DNA from: JADJOY01 sp016713535 [NCBI: Deltaproteobacteria bacterium] | GTDB lineage: Bacteria; JADJOY01 | DNA: 64,000 nucleotides | Direction of reading: 5' to 3' | NCBI GenBank assembly: GCA_016713535.1 | Contig: JADJOY010000029.1 | Coordinates: 1 to 64,000 of the forward strand | Shown here: piece by piece, positions 1-10,582 of the stretch | Layout of the letters: each line of letters begins with the position of its first letter | Position numbering within the stretch: position 1 is the first letter of the stretch | The notes under the pieces: model-generated | Seen by the model: only the letters and a program-made list of their open reading frames with translations | The model's database searches: none | What the model was told of the DNA's origin: nothing | Made by a program: the position numbers and the translations under genes

Positions 1-24
1 CTCGTCAGCCAGCGAGGACCTCGC

Positions 25-714
25 ATGCTCACCAAGTCGCAAGCGCGCACCTTCTTCTTCGTGGGGACGGGGCTCTGCGCGATCGCCTTCCTCGGGCTCA
101 CGGCGGACACCTTCCGCAGATCCCCGCGCAGACCCACGCCGACCAGATCACTCCGCACGTGGTCGAGGGCAAGCACCTCCTGGGAGTCCAGCAACTGCAT
201 GGGCTGCCACACGCTCTTCGGCGAGGGGCGCCTACTACGCGCCCGAGCTCACCAGGTGTACGAGCGGCGCGGCGAGGCTTTCATCCGCGCGCAGCTCGCC
301 GACCCGGAGAAGATGTTCCCGGGCAGCGCAAGATGACCAACTACCACTTCTCGGGGGAGGACATCGACGCGCTGGTCGCGTTCCTTGAAGTGGGTCGGCA
401 CGGTCGACCTCAACGGCTTTCCCGCCAAGCCGAACTCGCCCTCGGCGTGGTGCCCGCGGTGGCCAGCGCGGCGACCGCCAGCCGACCGCTGGTGTTCAAC
501 CAGATCTGCGTCAGCGTGCCACTCGCTGGGCGGCGCGGGAGGCAAGGTCGGGCCCGCGCTCGACGGTGTCGCGAACCGCCGCGACGCGGACTACCTGAAG
601 CGCTGGATCTCGGATCCGCCCGGCATCAAGCCCGACACCAAGATGCCGCGGCTCCCCCTCACCGAGGCGCAGATCGACGAGCTGGTCGGCTTCCTCTCCA
701 CCCAGAAAGGCTGA
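25..714 (+). CDS. norC: Nitric oxide reductase cytochrome c subunit NorC, diheme form (frameshifted)
   Basis: Membrane-anchored cytochrome c subunit that passes electrons to NorB for reduction of NO to N2O on the periplasmic side. The start MLTKSQARTFFF leads into one hydrophobic anchor, then the first heme motif CMGCH (bases 196-210) followed by TLFGEG, which is typical of NorC. A second cytochrome domain follows. Its heme motif (bases 507-522) reads CVxCH only if one extra base is removed, and it ends with KMP (likely Met ligand) and the stop at 712-714. Classical NorC has about 150 residues and one heme, so the extra C-terminal heme domain is unusual. The frame changes at least five times (near 115, 180, 228, 258, 330, 390 and 513), always keeping recognisable NorC sequence, which suggests sequence errors. 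norB starts 5 bases after the stop. Confidence 0.85.
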
Positions 715-718
715 GTCG

Positions 719-2114
719 ATGAAATTCCAATCGCAACGGGTCGCCTGGTGGTTCTTCGCCACCAGCATGCTGCTGTTCGGACTTGCAGCTCGTGTACGGC
801 TTCATCATGGCGTTCGCCCACGTGGGCTTCGACGGACTGCACGCGATCGTCCCCTTCAACGCGGCGCGCGCGGTCCACACCAACCTCCTGGTGATGTGGC
901 TCCTGAGCGGGTTCATGGGCGCCGCGTACTTCATCATCCCGGACGAGTCCGGCCGCGAGCTGATGTGGCCCAAGCTCGCGTACGTGCAGCTCGGGGCGTT
1001 CGTGGCGGTCGGCGTGACGGCGATCGTCGGCTTCCACTTCGGCTGGTGGGAGGGCCGCAAGTTCCTCGAGATCCCGCGCCCGCTCGACTACCTGGTGGTG
1101 GTGGACGTGCTGCTCTTCATCGCCAACATCGGGCTCACGGTGTGGAACGGGAAGCGCTTCACCACCACCAGCCTGGTGCTCTTCTTCGGGCTCCTGATGG
1201 CGGCGCTGCTCTACCTGCCGGGCATGATCCCCACGCGCAACCAGACCGTCGATAGCTACTGGCGATGGTGGGTGGTGCACCTGTGGGTGGAGGGCGTGTG
1301 GGAGCTGATCATGGGCGGCATCCTATGCTACCTGCTGATCAAGCTCACCGGCGTCGATCGCGAGCTGGTCGAGAAGTGGCTCTACGTGATCGTCGGCTTC
1401 ACCTTCCTCTCCGGCGTGCTCGGCACCGGCCACCACTACTACTGGATCGGCACGCCGAAGTACTGGCTCATGGTGGGCGGGATCTTCTCGGCGCTCGAGC
1501 CGCTCGCGTTCCTGGGGATGGCGCTCTACGCCATCGCCATGGCCAAGCGCGGCGGGCGTTCGCAGACCAACCGGGTCGCGCTGTAGTGGAGCGTCGGCTG
1601 CGCAGTGATGAGCTTCGTCGGCGCCGGCTTCCTGGGCTTCGCGCACACGTTGCCGCAGGTGAACCTCTACACCCACGGCACGCTGGTCACGGCGATGCAC
1701 GGGCACATGGCGTTCTGGGGCGCGTACGCGATGCTGGTGCTGGCGATGATCGCATACAGCCTGCCGCTGCTCACGGGCCGCGATCTGGTCGACTCGCCGG
1801 CCTCGGTGTTCGCGTTCTGGACCTCGAACATCGGCATGATCGCGATGACGCTCGCGTTCGCGGTCGCGGGCGTGGTGCAGGTCACGCTCGAGCGCCGCGC
1901 CGGCATGGACTTCATGGCGGTGCAGGACGAGATCCGCGTCCACTTCGTGGGCCTGATCCTCGCGGCGTCGCTCTTCACCCTCGGCGTCACCGCGTTCGTG
2001 TGGACGTTCATCCGCAGCGGGCTGCCGGTGGGCCGCGTGATGCCAGCGCACGGTGAGGACGAGATCGAGGAGCCCTCGCGGACGTCGGTCCGCGCGGTGC
2101 CGAGCCATGCGTGA
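719..2114 (+). CDS. norB: Nitric oxide reductase catalytic subunit NorB (one frameshift, one in-frame TAG)
   Basis: Heme-copper-oxidase-fold membrane protein that reduces 2 NO to N2O with electrons from NorC. Starting at MKFQSQRVAWWFF, the sequence gives the twelve-helix pattern of cNorB with family motifs: HTNLLVMWLL in helix 2, ELIMGG, and GTGHHYYWIG with the paired metal-binding histidines, then GHMAFWGAYAM. About 464 residues, the normal cNOR length. There is no N-terminal quinol-oxidising extension, in keeping with a separate norC. The frame shifts near base 780. Codon 1584-1586 is TAG in the otherwise continuous frame, where relatives have a hydrophobic residue in a stretch like ALLW. 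Without correction this would truncate the protein before its last helices. The 3' end overlaps norQ by 8 bases. Confidence 0.9.
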
Positions 2115-2908
2115 CACTCCCGCCAACGGGTCGCCGGCCGCGCCGTGGTACCGGGCGGTCGGCGACGAGGTCGACACCTTCCGCAGCGCGTGCCGTGCCG
2201 GCTTGCCGGTGCTGCTCAAGGGGCCGACCGGGTGCGGCAAGTCGCGGCTCGTGGAGGCGGTGGCGCACGAGCTGGGTCGCGCGCTGGTCTCGGTCGCGTG
2301 CAACGACGAGACCAGCGCCGCGGACCTGCTGGGCCGCTGGCTGGTGAAGGGCGGCGACACGATCTGGCAGGACGGCCCCGTGACGCGCGCCGTGCGCGAG
2401 CGGGGCGATGCTCTATCTCGACGAGGTCGCGGAGGCGCGCGAGGACGTGATCGTGGTGCTGCACCCGCTCGCCGATCACCGCCGCGAGCTCCTGATCGAT
2501 CGCCGCGACGAGCGCCTCGTGGCACCCGCCGGCTTCCAGCTCGTGGTCAGCTTCAACCCCGGCTACCGCAAGGGGCTCAAGGACCTGAAGCCGTCGACCC
2601 GCCAGCGCTTCGTCGGCATCGCGATGGACTACCCGCCGGCCGCCGTCGAGGAGGAGGTGGTGCGCGTGGAGGCGGGCTGCGAGAACGGCGCCGCCAAGCG
2701 GCTGGTGGCGCTGGCGCGCAAGGTTCGGACCCTCGACGAGCTGGCGCTGCCCGAGACCGTCTCGACGCGGCTCTTGGTGGCCGCCGCGCGGCTGATCCGC
2801 TCGGGGCTGCCGGCGCGCACCGCGTGCGACGTGGCGGTGGTGCAGCCGCTCACCGACGATCCCGACACGGTGCGCGCGCTGCGCGACCTGGTGAGCCTGG
2901 CGTTCTGA
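2107..2908 (+). CDS. norQ: NorQ/CbbQ-type AAA+ ATPase (one frameshift)
   Basis: MoxR-family ATPase that works with NorD to insert or activate the metal centre of NO reductase in the cytoplasm. The Walker A motif GPTGCGKS sits near residue 40 and the Walker B-like LYLDEV near residue 103. Further on, SFNPGY (sensor 1 region) and STRQRF match the NorQ/CbbQ pattern. About 267 residues, normal for the family. The start ATG overlaps the end of norB by 8 bases (ATGCGTGA), indicating translational coupling. A single indel lies at about 2400-2410, between the Walker A and Walker B halves; downstream the frame stays open to TGA at 2906-2908. Confidence 0.88.
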
Positions 2909-2991
2909 ATCGCCGTGGCCGTCGACGGAGCGACCGTGCTCCAGGCGCGCGCAACGGGGATAGCGGCGGGCGCGAGCCCGCCGAGGTGACC

Positions 2992-4692
2992 ATGTCCTTC
3001 GACGAGGCACTCTTCGGCTGGGTCTCGGATCGCGTGCGCGGCTGGCGCGGGCGGCCCGATCCCGAGCGCGTGCGACGCCGCGCGCTCGCCGAGCCGCTCC
3101 TGGCGCGGCTGCGCGTGGTCGCGTCCGCGGTGGCCGGCGATGCGGTCGAGCTCGCGATCGGGCCCGGGTCCGGCGGCGCGGGAGGCGGCCTGATCCTGGT
3201 GCCGTCCGAGATCGCGCTCGCCGAGACCCGGGAGACGAACGAGCGCATCTATCTGCTGCGCGCGGCGTTCGGCGGCCTGGTGGTGCGGCGTGGGCTGGTG
3301 GCCGACGCCGACGGCGAGGCGGAGCTGCGCGCGGTGGCGCCGGCGCTGGAGGCGGCGCTCGCCGCCGAGCTCCCGGCTGGGGCGAAGCCCGCGCGGGGCT
3401 CTCCGGCGACGCCGCCACGCTGTGGGGCCGCCTGCTCACCCGCCCCGAGGCCCGCGCCGTTCCCGGCGCCCTCGAGCCGCGCGGCGGCTCGCCCGGGCGT
3501 GACGCCACCGAGCGCCGCTCGCGACCGCGCAACCCGCCACGCCGCGCCACGCTCGACACTCGCGAGGAGGCAAGAGAACCCGTTCACCCACAGCTTCGAG
3601 AAGGTCCACACCGCCGAGGACTACCAGGGCGGCAGCAAGCGCGCCGACGGCGCCGACGAGCTCGACGCGCACCATGCGGCGCTCGAGGAGCTCGACCTCG
3701 ACCACGTGGTCCTTTCGGCGACGTCCACGCAGTCCGTGTATCAGGCCGACGCGCTCTTCCTCGGGTCCGCCAGCGACGCCTCCGGTACCGGCGAGGCGGG
3801 CGGCCTTCGCTACGACGAGTGGGATGGCGTCCGGCGCCGCTATCTGCCGCGCTACTGCCGCCTCGGCGTCGAGGTGCCCGCGGTGAGCCCGAACGCCGGC
3901 GCCGCGCTGCGCGCGCGGGTGGTCCACGAGCAACGCCGCGCCATCGAGCACGTGCGCCGGGAGATGGCCCGCCTCGAGACCGCGATGCGCTGGCGCACCC
4001 GCCAGCCCGACGGCCCCGGAGGTGGACATCGACGCGGTGGTGGAACGCGAGGGCGTCGATCCGCGCCGGCTTCGAGGGGCCCCGATCGCCTCTACGTGTC
4101 ACGCCGGCGCCGCGGCCACGAGCTCGCGGTGCTGGTGCTCCTCGATGCCAGCATGTCGACCGACGGCTGGGTGCGTGACCGTCGCGTCCTCGACACCGAG
4201 CGTGACGCCGCCGTGGTGATGTCGGTGGCGCTCGACGGCTGGGTCGACGAGCTCGGCCTCGCCGCGTTCATGAGCTACTCGCACGACGACTGCCGCTTCG
4301 TGGCGCTCAAGGGCTTCACCGAGGACTGGCGCCGCGGCTACGCGCGCCTCGCCACCCTCGAGCCGGGCGGGTACACGCGCGTCGGTCCGGCGCTGCGCCA
4401 CGGCGCCGAGCTCCTCGGCCGCTGCGCCGCGAGACGCAAGCTCCTGCTCTTGCTGACCGACGGTAAGCCCACCGACACCGACCGCTACGAAGGCCGCCAC
4501 GGCGAGCGCGACGTGCGCCAGGCGATCCGCGAGGCGCGCTGCGCCGGTGTCGACGTGTTCGCGTTCGCGGTCGACCCGCGCGCCCGCAAGCAGCTTCCGG
4601 CGATGTTCGGCGACAAGAACTTCGCCGGGCTCGAGTCCCCCGAGAAGCTCGCGGGCGCCGCCGCCGCGCTGTGCGCGCGTCTGCGCGCCTGA
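2992..4692 (+). CDS. norD: NorD, von Willebrand factor A protein for NO reductase maturation
   Basis: Partner of NorQ in NO reductase activation. MSFDEALFG starts 83 bases after norQ. The C-terminal third is a VWA domain with the MIDAS motif DASMS (about residue 385), a downstream TRVGPALRH segment and LLTDGKPTD, typical of NorD/CbbO proteins. The frame is open throughout (566 codons), but two pairs of compensating indels are likely. From about 3395 to 3570 the plausible protein (DAATLWGRLLTRPEAR) lies in the third frame. From about 4018 to 4080 it (VDIDAVVEREGVDPRRL) lies in the second. The literal translation in these stretches is low-complexity and probably wrong. Last gene of the nor operon. 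Confidence 0.85.
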   Translation: MSFDEALFGWVSDRVRGWRGRPDPERVRRRALAEPLLARLRVVASAVAGDAVELAIGPGSGGAGGGLILVPSEIALAETRETNERIYLLRAAFGGLVVRRGLVADADGEAELRAVAPALEAALAAELPAGAKPARGSPATPPRCGAACSPAPRPAPFPAPSSRAAARPGVTPPSAARDRATRHAAPRSTLARRQENPFTHSFEKVHTAEDYQGGSKRADGADELDAHHAALEELDLDHVVLSATSTQSVYQADALFLGSASDASGTGEAGGLRYDEWDGVRRRYLPRYCRLGVEVPAVSPNAGAALRARVVHEQRRAIEHVRREMARLETAMRWRTRQPDGPGGGHRRGGGTRGRRSAPASRGPDRLYVSRRRRGHELAVLVLLDASMSTDGWVRDRRVLDTERDAAVVMSVALDGWVDELGLAAFMSYSHDDCRFVALKGFTEDWRRGYARLATLEPGGYTRVGPALRHGAELLGRCAARRKLLLLLTDGKPTDTDRYEGRHGERDVRQAIREARCAGVDVFAFAVDPRARKQLPAMFGDKNFAGLESPEKLAGAAAALCARLRA

Positions 4693-4812
4693 GCCGCGCC
4701 GGCGCTCTTTCGCGCGCCGGCGTCCGGCGTGTATTTCATCGGCAGCGGCCGAGGCGCGCCGATGCGCCGCAGCGCACCGGCTCTCGTCGACCCCGGACCG
4801 CCCTCGCGCGTG

Positions 4813-6087
4813 ATGAGCCTCGAGCGCCACATCGACGTGCTGGTGTGCGGCGCGGGGCCCGTCGGCCTCACGGCGGCGCTGGCGCTGGCGCGCCGCGGCG
4901 GGCTCGCCGTCGAGGTGATCGACGAGGCCGACGTCCGCGCCGGGCTGAGCTACGCGCTCGCCCTCCATCCGGCCACGCTTCGCCTCCTCGACGAGCTCGG
5001 CGTCGCGGGCGAGCTCCTCGAGCACGGTCTCGCGGTCGATCGGATCGCGTTCTACGACCGCAGCGAGCGGCGCCTCGAGCTCGCGGTCTCGGCGCTCGGG
5101 GGTGCCTTCCCGTTCGTGCTGGTCCTGCCGCAGAGCCGCCTCGAGGAGGTCCTGATCGCCCCCGAGCGCGCGGGCGGAGCCTGCGCTATCGCCACCGCAT
5201 GAGCCGCCTCGACGCCGAGGACGCCGGTGGCTTGACGGTGCCGTGCGCGATCGACCGTCTCGATCTCGACCCGGCGGCGCGCGGCTCCACGAGCGCCGCG
5301 TGGGTGGTGGGGAAGAGCTGGGAGCGCGACGTCTCGTTCGTGATCGGCGCGGACGGCCACGGCTCGCTGGTGCGGCGGCTGCTGGGGAGTCGAGTGCGAG
5401 CGGCTCGGCGCGCCTGGCATCTTCGCGACCTTCGAGGTGGTGGCGCCGCCCGAGCCCGCGGACGAGCTGCGCATCACGATCGCGGGCGGTACGCGCAACG
5501 CGTGGTGGCCCCTCCCCGAGGGACGCTGCCGGCTGAGCTTCGAGCTCGACGACGAGGACGCGCCCACCAGCGCGCGCCGCAAGAGCCGGCTGCCGGCGTT
5601 CGTGCCGTGGGTGACGCGGGCACTCGACGAGGAGCGGCTGCGCGAGCTGGTGGCCGAGCGCATGCCGTGGGCGGAGGTGCCCGAGGGCGAGCTCAGGTGG
5701 TCGGTGGCGGTGCGCTTCGAGCGCGCGCTCGCACGCGCGCTCGGCCGTGGACGGGTGTGGCTCGCCGGCGACGCCGCGCACCTCGCGTTCCCATTCGGTG
5801 TGCAGAGCATGAACGCGGGCATCGCGGAGGCGGTCGACCTGGCGGGGCGGATCGCGGACATCGCTGGCGGGCGCCGCGGACTCGATGCTCTCGACGAGTA
5901 CGGACAGGTGCATCACGCGGCGTGGCGCGAGCGGCTGGCCGAGGGTGGCGCCGTGGACGCCGCAGCCCGGGCGCGGGGTACCACCTGGGACGTGGCGCAC
6001 GCGCGCGAGATCCGCGAGTCGCTGCCCGCGCTCGACGAAGACGCGAAGCGCCTCCTCGCCCAGGTCGGCCTCGACCGCGCGCGGTAG
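4813..6087 (+). CDS. FAD-dependent monooxygenase, aromatic-ring hydroxylase type (frameshifted)
   Basis: Flavoprotein hydroxylase of the PheA/TfdB/UbiH superfamily, which uses NAD(P)H and O2 to hydroxylate aromatic or polyketide-like substrates. The substrate cannot be told. The dinucleotide-binding motif CGAGPVGL lies near residue 12, and the second FAD motif GDAAHLAFPFGVQSMN, with its helix AEAVDLAGRIA, near residue 320. Indels at about 5170 and 5395 switch the frame and back; the middle contains FVIGADGHGSLVRRLLG, the DG motif region. About 425 residues, close to the usual size without the C-terminal thioredoxin-like domain. I chose the ATG at 4813 because the Rossmann fold starts directly after it; upstream ATGs would add a low-complexity leader. 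It lies 120 bases after norD and probably forms its own unit. Confidence 0.75.
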
Positions 6088-6181
6088 TCGCGCCGCCGCT
6101 CCCGCCGATCGATCGAGGGCGACGGGCTTGCGACGGCCGAGTCCGCGCTGGAGCGCGGCCGCCCCGTCGGCCGCCGGTCTG

Positions 6182-6248
6182 CTAGCGATCGCTAGGAAAT
6201 TTCGCTGGTAACGACTAGCAAAAATTGCTACAATTCACTAGCAAATTG
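6182..6248. repeat. AT-rich cluster of palindromes containing CTAGC/TTGCTA
   Basis: A short AT-rich island in otherwise GC-rich DNA, between two convergent genes. It holds a perfect 14-base palindrome CTAGCGATCGCTAG (6182-6195), an inverted repeat TAGCAA-AAA-TTGCTA (6216-6230), and a third imperfect one with CAATT/AATTG arms around CACTAG (6231-6248). It could bind a regulator or be a recombination or replication site. It has no U-tract terminator form, and I cannot assign it. Confidence 0.5.
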
Positions 6249-6279
6249 ATCGATTTTCGCCGCGATTCAGGGCGAATCC

Positions 6280-7729
6280 TCATCGCCAGGGTGCCAGCAG
6301 GGCCTGTGGGCGCGCCGCGCGGCCGTCCCGCACCACCCAGGCCGCGCGGCTCAGGTTGCCGAGGTCGGCGAGCGGGTCGCCGTCGAGGATCACCAGGTTG
6401 GCGAGCTGGCCCTGGGCGATCGCGCCGACCTGGCCCTCCATGCGCAGCGCCTTGGCGCCGTGGGTGGTGGCCGCGCGCAGCACCTCGAGGCGCGTCAGCC
6501 CGGCCTCTTCCATGAGCGCCAGCTCGCGGAACACCGCCGCGCCCGTGGAGGGTGCCGATGTTGCCGGCGTCGGTCCCCATCACCACCGGGATCCCGGCGT
6601 TCCACCGTGCAGGTCGAGGGCACCTGGGGCACGGCGATCGGCGGCGCGCGCGACGTACCTTGGCGATCCGCGGTGGAAGCTGGTCGGGCGCAGCCCGTCG
6701 AGGTCGCGCATCGCGGCGAGCACCTGGGGGTCGGCGAGGCGCGTCTCCGCCTCCGAGGGCGCCAGCGGTTCGAGAGGGCCAGTTCGCAGCCTCGCCGACG
6801 AAGAGCGTCAGGGCAGTAGAGCGCGCCGTTGCGCTTGGCGAGCGCCAGGAACTCGGCGTCGACCGGCGCGTCCTCGACCGAGTGCACGAGTGTCGGGGCG
6901 CCGCACGCAGCGCACTCTTCGCGGTCTCGAGCTCGGTGGCGTGGACCGCGAGCGGTACTCCCGCCGCGTGGGCGGCGTCGCCGGTCGCCTTCACGATCGC
7001 CTCTTGCGCCGCGAGGTCGTCGCCGGGCTGGTGGATGAACCACACCTTCACGTAGTCGGGCTCGCGCGCGAGCTGGCGCGCCACCAGCGCTCGCGCCTCG
7101 GCGATCGAGGCGGCGCGGATGATCGGCGGGTCGCCGAGGTCGAGCGCCTTGCGATCGATCATCGAGATCAGCGGTCCCGCGACCTTCACCAGCGGCGCCC
7201 AGGCGGCGGCGCGCGCCGCGTCGCGGACCTCGAAGTTCCACATCGGCCCGCCGACGTCGACCACGCCGGTCACGCCGCTCGCGAGCCACACCGCGAAGGT
7301 CGCCGCCAGGCGCGCGCGGTTGCGGGCGTCCTCTTTAGCGTACGGGACCCGCGCGCCGAGATCGACCACGTCCGGGCGCGTGTAGAGGTTCCACGACTGG
7401 AAGAAGTGGACGTGGCCGTCGATCAGCCCGGGAATCAGCCACTTGCCGTGGGCGTCGATCACCGTGGCGCCGGGCGGGATCCCGATCGTCCGCGCCGGGC
7501 CGACGGCGGTGATCCGGCTGCCGGCGATCAACACGGTGGTGTCGGGGGCCACGGCGTCGGCGCCGTCACGCTCGGGGTGGATCGCGGTGGCGCCGACGAT
7601 CGCGGTGAGCGGCCCGCCGGCGCCGCCCGCATCCCCGCCTCTCGCCCGCGGCGCGGACGCGCTCGCGCAGCCGAGGGCGATGGAGACGGCCAGCGCGAGC
7701 AGCGCTCGGCTGCACGCGCGGGAAGGCAT
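6280..7729 (-). CDS. Secreted amidohydrolase lipoprotein (imidazolonepropionase/prolidase-like; frameshifted)
   Basis: Metal-dependent amidohydrolase superfamily enzyme, exported as a lipoprotein. The N-terminus MPSRACSRALLALA ends in the lipobox ALGC. The mature part has the family landmarks: the start-domain pattern VIDAHGKWLIPGLIDGHVHF with the HxH metal ligands, KVWF (possible carboxylated Lys region), HATE, GTDAGN (metal-binding Asp) and the closing ANLVILDGDPL sheet strand. About 480 residues. The frame breaks between about 6500 and 6830, where three frames each carry a piece. Substrate unknown; relatives cleave peptides or cyclic amides. Only one base separates it from the upstream gene ending at 7731, so the two are an operon. 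Confidence 0.75.
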
Positions 7730-7730
7730 C

Positions 7731-8652
7731 TCAGCACCCGCCCGCGGCGAGGATCTGGTTGAGGTCGTGGAGGTCGGTGTCGAGCCCGTGGGTTGCTTCG
7801 AACACGGTGGCGCCCGCGAGCAGGCTCGGCACGTCGGGGAAGCTCGACGTGGCGTCGAAGTTGAGGCCCGGCGCGGACCTCCTTGGTGAGGTGCGCGTCC
7901 TCGTAGGAGAGCGCGTTCCACACGTCGGCGGGGTCGGTGTGGTCGTAGGTCATGACCGTGAAGCGCTGCGGGTAGACGTCGAGCCCGGCGAAGAAGTCGT
8001 CGCGCGCGGTCTCGGGGGTGGGGTCGGCGGGCCAGCCGACGCGGCCGCCGGGAGTCACGTCGAGCCACTCGTGCATGTCGACCTCCAGCTCGATGGGTGG
8101 CTCGGCGCCCGCCAGGATCTCGCGCACGTCGGCGACCAGGAAACGCCACGCGACCACTACGTCGAGGCACGCGGCGGGGTCGAGGGTGGCCTGCTTGCAC
8201 GCCGGGTAGTCGACCGGCTCGACGTCGAGGTGGACCGCGTCGAAGTGCTCGTCGACGTTGCGGCGAGCGGCATTGAAGTTCACCACCCGATCGGTGACCG
8301 CGGCGTAGAGCGAGCTCGGGTTGGTCAGGTAGCTCGAGTCGGAGAAGAGGTAGCTCGAGCGGACGCCGCGGTCGTGCAGCTCGACGTTGAAGGCCGCCAC
8401 CTGGCTCGCCGACGGAGAGCCGGTCATCGGACCGTACGAGCCGTAGACACGGGTGAGGCCGCACGTCACGGCGGCGTCCGCGACGCCGGTGGGGGTGAGC
8501 GCGCCGGTGCCCTGGAAGACCTCCTCGATGCCGTGGGAGTCGCCCGCGCCGGGGTGCCGGTACCACCAGCTCCCGCGCTCGGGCGCGGTGCAGCCGCTGG
8601 CGAGGAGGCCGAACGCGAACGCGAGCGCGAGCCGCGGGGACGTCGTGACCAT
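7731..8652 (-). CDS. Lipoprotein with glycosidase-like TIM-barrel features (one frameshift)
   Basis: Exported lipoprotein: [21 protein letters not shown] has a typical signal peptide and lipobox. The mature part contains [10 protein letters not shown], which resembles the acidic strand-end motif of TIM-barrel glycoside hydrolases, and the later [10 protein letters not shown] do not recognise a named family, so catalysis is an inference. An indel near 7880-7890 moves the frame; the true C-terminus then reads [19 protein letters not shown] and stops at 7731-7733. About 306 residues. The amidohydrolase gene starts immediately downstream, so both may act on the same extracellular material. The divergent 160 bases to the next gene must contain both promoters. 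Confidence 0.6.
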
Positions 8653-8812
8653 CGTGGACCTCGTGTGGGGAAGGGCGCGCGGGCGATGCCGCGTGCGACC
8701 GCGGAATCATAGGCCGCGCTCCCCGGCGTGCCGCAAGTCGCGCGGGCCGTGCTACAAATCGACGGTTGCGCGGCGCGCGCCCCGAGACGGCGCCGGCGAG
8801 GGAGATCCCGAC

Positions 8813-10561
8813 ATGTACGACCTCAAGATCGTGGGTGGCACCGTCGTGGACGGAAGCGGCGGGCAACGCTTCGACGGCGACGTCGCGGTGCGCGACGGGC
8901 GCGTGGTGGCGGTGGGTGAGTGTCCGGAGCCCGCGGCTCGCACGCTGGACGCGCGCGGCGCGCTCGTCACGCCCGGGTGGGTCGACATCCACACCCACTA
9001 CGACGGCCAGGTGTCGTGGGATGAAGAGCTCGCACCGTCGTCGATCCACGGCGTCACCACCGTCGCGATGGGGAACTGCGGCGTCGGCTTCGCGCCGGTC
9101 GAGCCCCACGACCGCCAGCGCCTGGTGGAGCTGATGGAGGGCGTCGAGGACATCCCAGGCAGCGCCCTCTCCGAGGGGATTCGCTGGGGCTGGCGCAGCT
9201 TCCCCGAATACATGGAGGCGCTCGATCGCATGCCCCACGCGATCGACTTCGTGTGCCAGGTCCCCCACGATGCGCTCCGGGTGTTCGTGATGGGCGAGCG
9301 CGCCCTCGCCACCGAGAGCGCCACCGAGGAGGACGTCGCGCGCATGCGCGAGGTGCTGCGCGAGGCGCTGCTCGCCGGCGCCGCCGGCTTCAGCACCGGC
9401 CGCAGCGACAACCACCGCAGCGCGCGCGGCGAGGCCACGCCCGCCTCCGAGGCCGCAGGGCGCGAGCTCGCCGGGATCGCCGCGGCGTTCGTGGGACTTC
9501 GCCACGGCGTGCTCCAGGCGGTGAGCGACTTCGACATCCTGACCGGCGACGAGCGCTTCCACCCGGAGTTCGACCTGCTCGAGGAGATGGTCGCCGCGTC
9601 GGGCGGTCACGCGATGAGCGTCTCGACCATGCAGCGCGACCACTCGCCCGAGCAGTGGCGCTGGATCCTGGAGCGCGCCGAGCGCTGTCGCGCGCGGGTT
9701 CGACGTGCGCTGCCAGGTCGGCGCCCGCGGCATCGGCGTGATGCTCCGGGCTCGAGGCGACGTTCCACCCGCTCATGGGCTTCCCGAGCTACAAGGCGCT
9801 CAGCCACCTGCCGCTCGCGGAGCGCGTGCGGCGGCTGCGCGACCCCGAGCTCAAGGCGCGCATGATCCGCGAGACCCCGTCGCCGGTGGCGGGCGACGGC
9901 AGCCCGCTCCCGCCGCTCGCCGACTTCTTCCTCGCCAACGTCGACATGGTGGCGATGCGGCTCTTCCGCCTCGGCCGGGACCCGGACTACGAGCCGCGCG
10001 CCGAGGCGAGCCTGGGCGTCGAGGCGATGCGCGACGGTGCCCCGGTGCTGTCGGTCATCTACGACGCGCTCCTCGAGGACGACGGGCGCGCGCTGCTCTA
10101 CTTCCCGGTCTACAACTACACCGGCATGAACCTCGACGTGATCCACGAGATGCTGAACCACCCGCTCGCGATCCCCGGGCTCAGCGACGGCGGCGCCCAC
10201 GTCGGCACCGTGTGCGACGCGAGCTTCCCGACCTTCCTGCTCCAGCACTGGGCACGCGATCGGGCGCGCGGGCGGCTCGAGCTCGAGCGCGTGGTGAAGA
10301 TGCAGGCCGGCGACACCGCGCGCTTCCTCGGCCTCACGGACCGCGGCGTGATCGCGCCCGGGATGCGCGCCGACCTCAACGTCATCGACTTCGAGAATCT
10401 GCGGCTGCTTCACCCCGCGATGCAGAACGACTTGCCGGCGGGCCGCCGCCTCGGGTGCGCGCGCTCGCGGCTACGTGGCGACGCTCGTGAACGGCGAGGT
10501 GATCGCGAGCGACGGCGTGCTCACGGGCGCGCGGCCCGGCCGGCTGGTGCGGCTCGGCTGA
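8813..10561 (+). CDS. N-acyl-D-amino-acid deacylase-type amidohydrolase (frameshifted)
   Basis: Cytoplasmic zinc amidohydrolase of the D-aminoacylase/dihydroorotase-like group (amidohydrolase family 3), predicted to remove acyl groups from D-amino acids or related compounds. [16 protein letters not shown] opens the small beta domain; [14 protein letters not shown] carries the HxH ligands, followed by [14 protein letters not shown], which is highly typical of this family. Later, [10 protein letters not shown] holds the metal-binding Asp region, and [13 protein letters not shown] closes the fold. Indels lie near 9690-9775 and near 10440; the final strand ([15 protein letters not shown]) returns to the first frame and stops at 10559-10561. 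About 580 residues, normal length. Upstream, GGGAG-rich sequence fits a ribosome site. Confidence 0.82.
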
Positions 10562-10582
10562 GGCGCGTGCGACCTCACGCGC

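Noticed and set aside
6215-9733. A 1172-codon open frame on the minus strand
   Set aside because: It joins parts of three genes in the wrong frames and runs antisense to the D-aminoacylase gene; long shadow frames are expected at this GC content.
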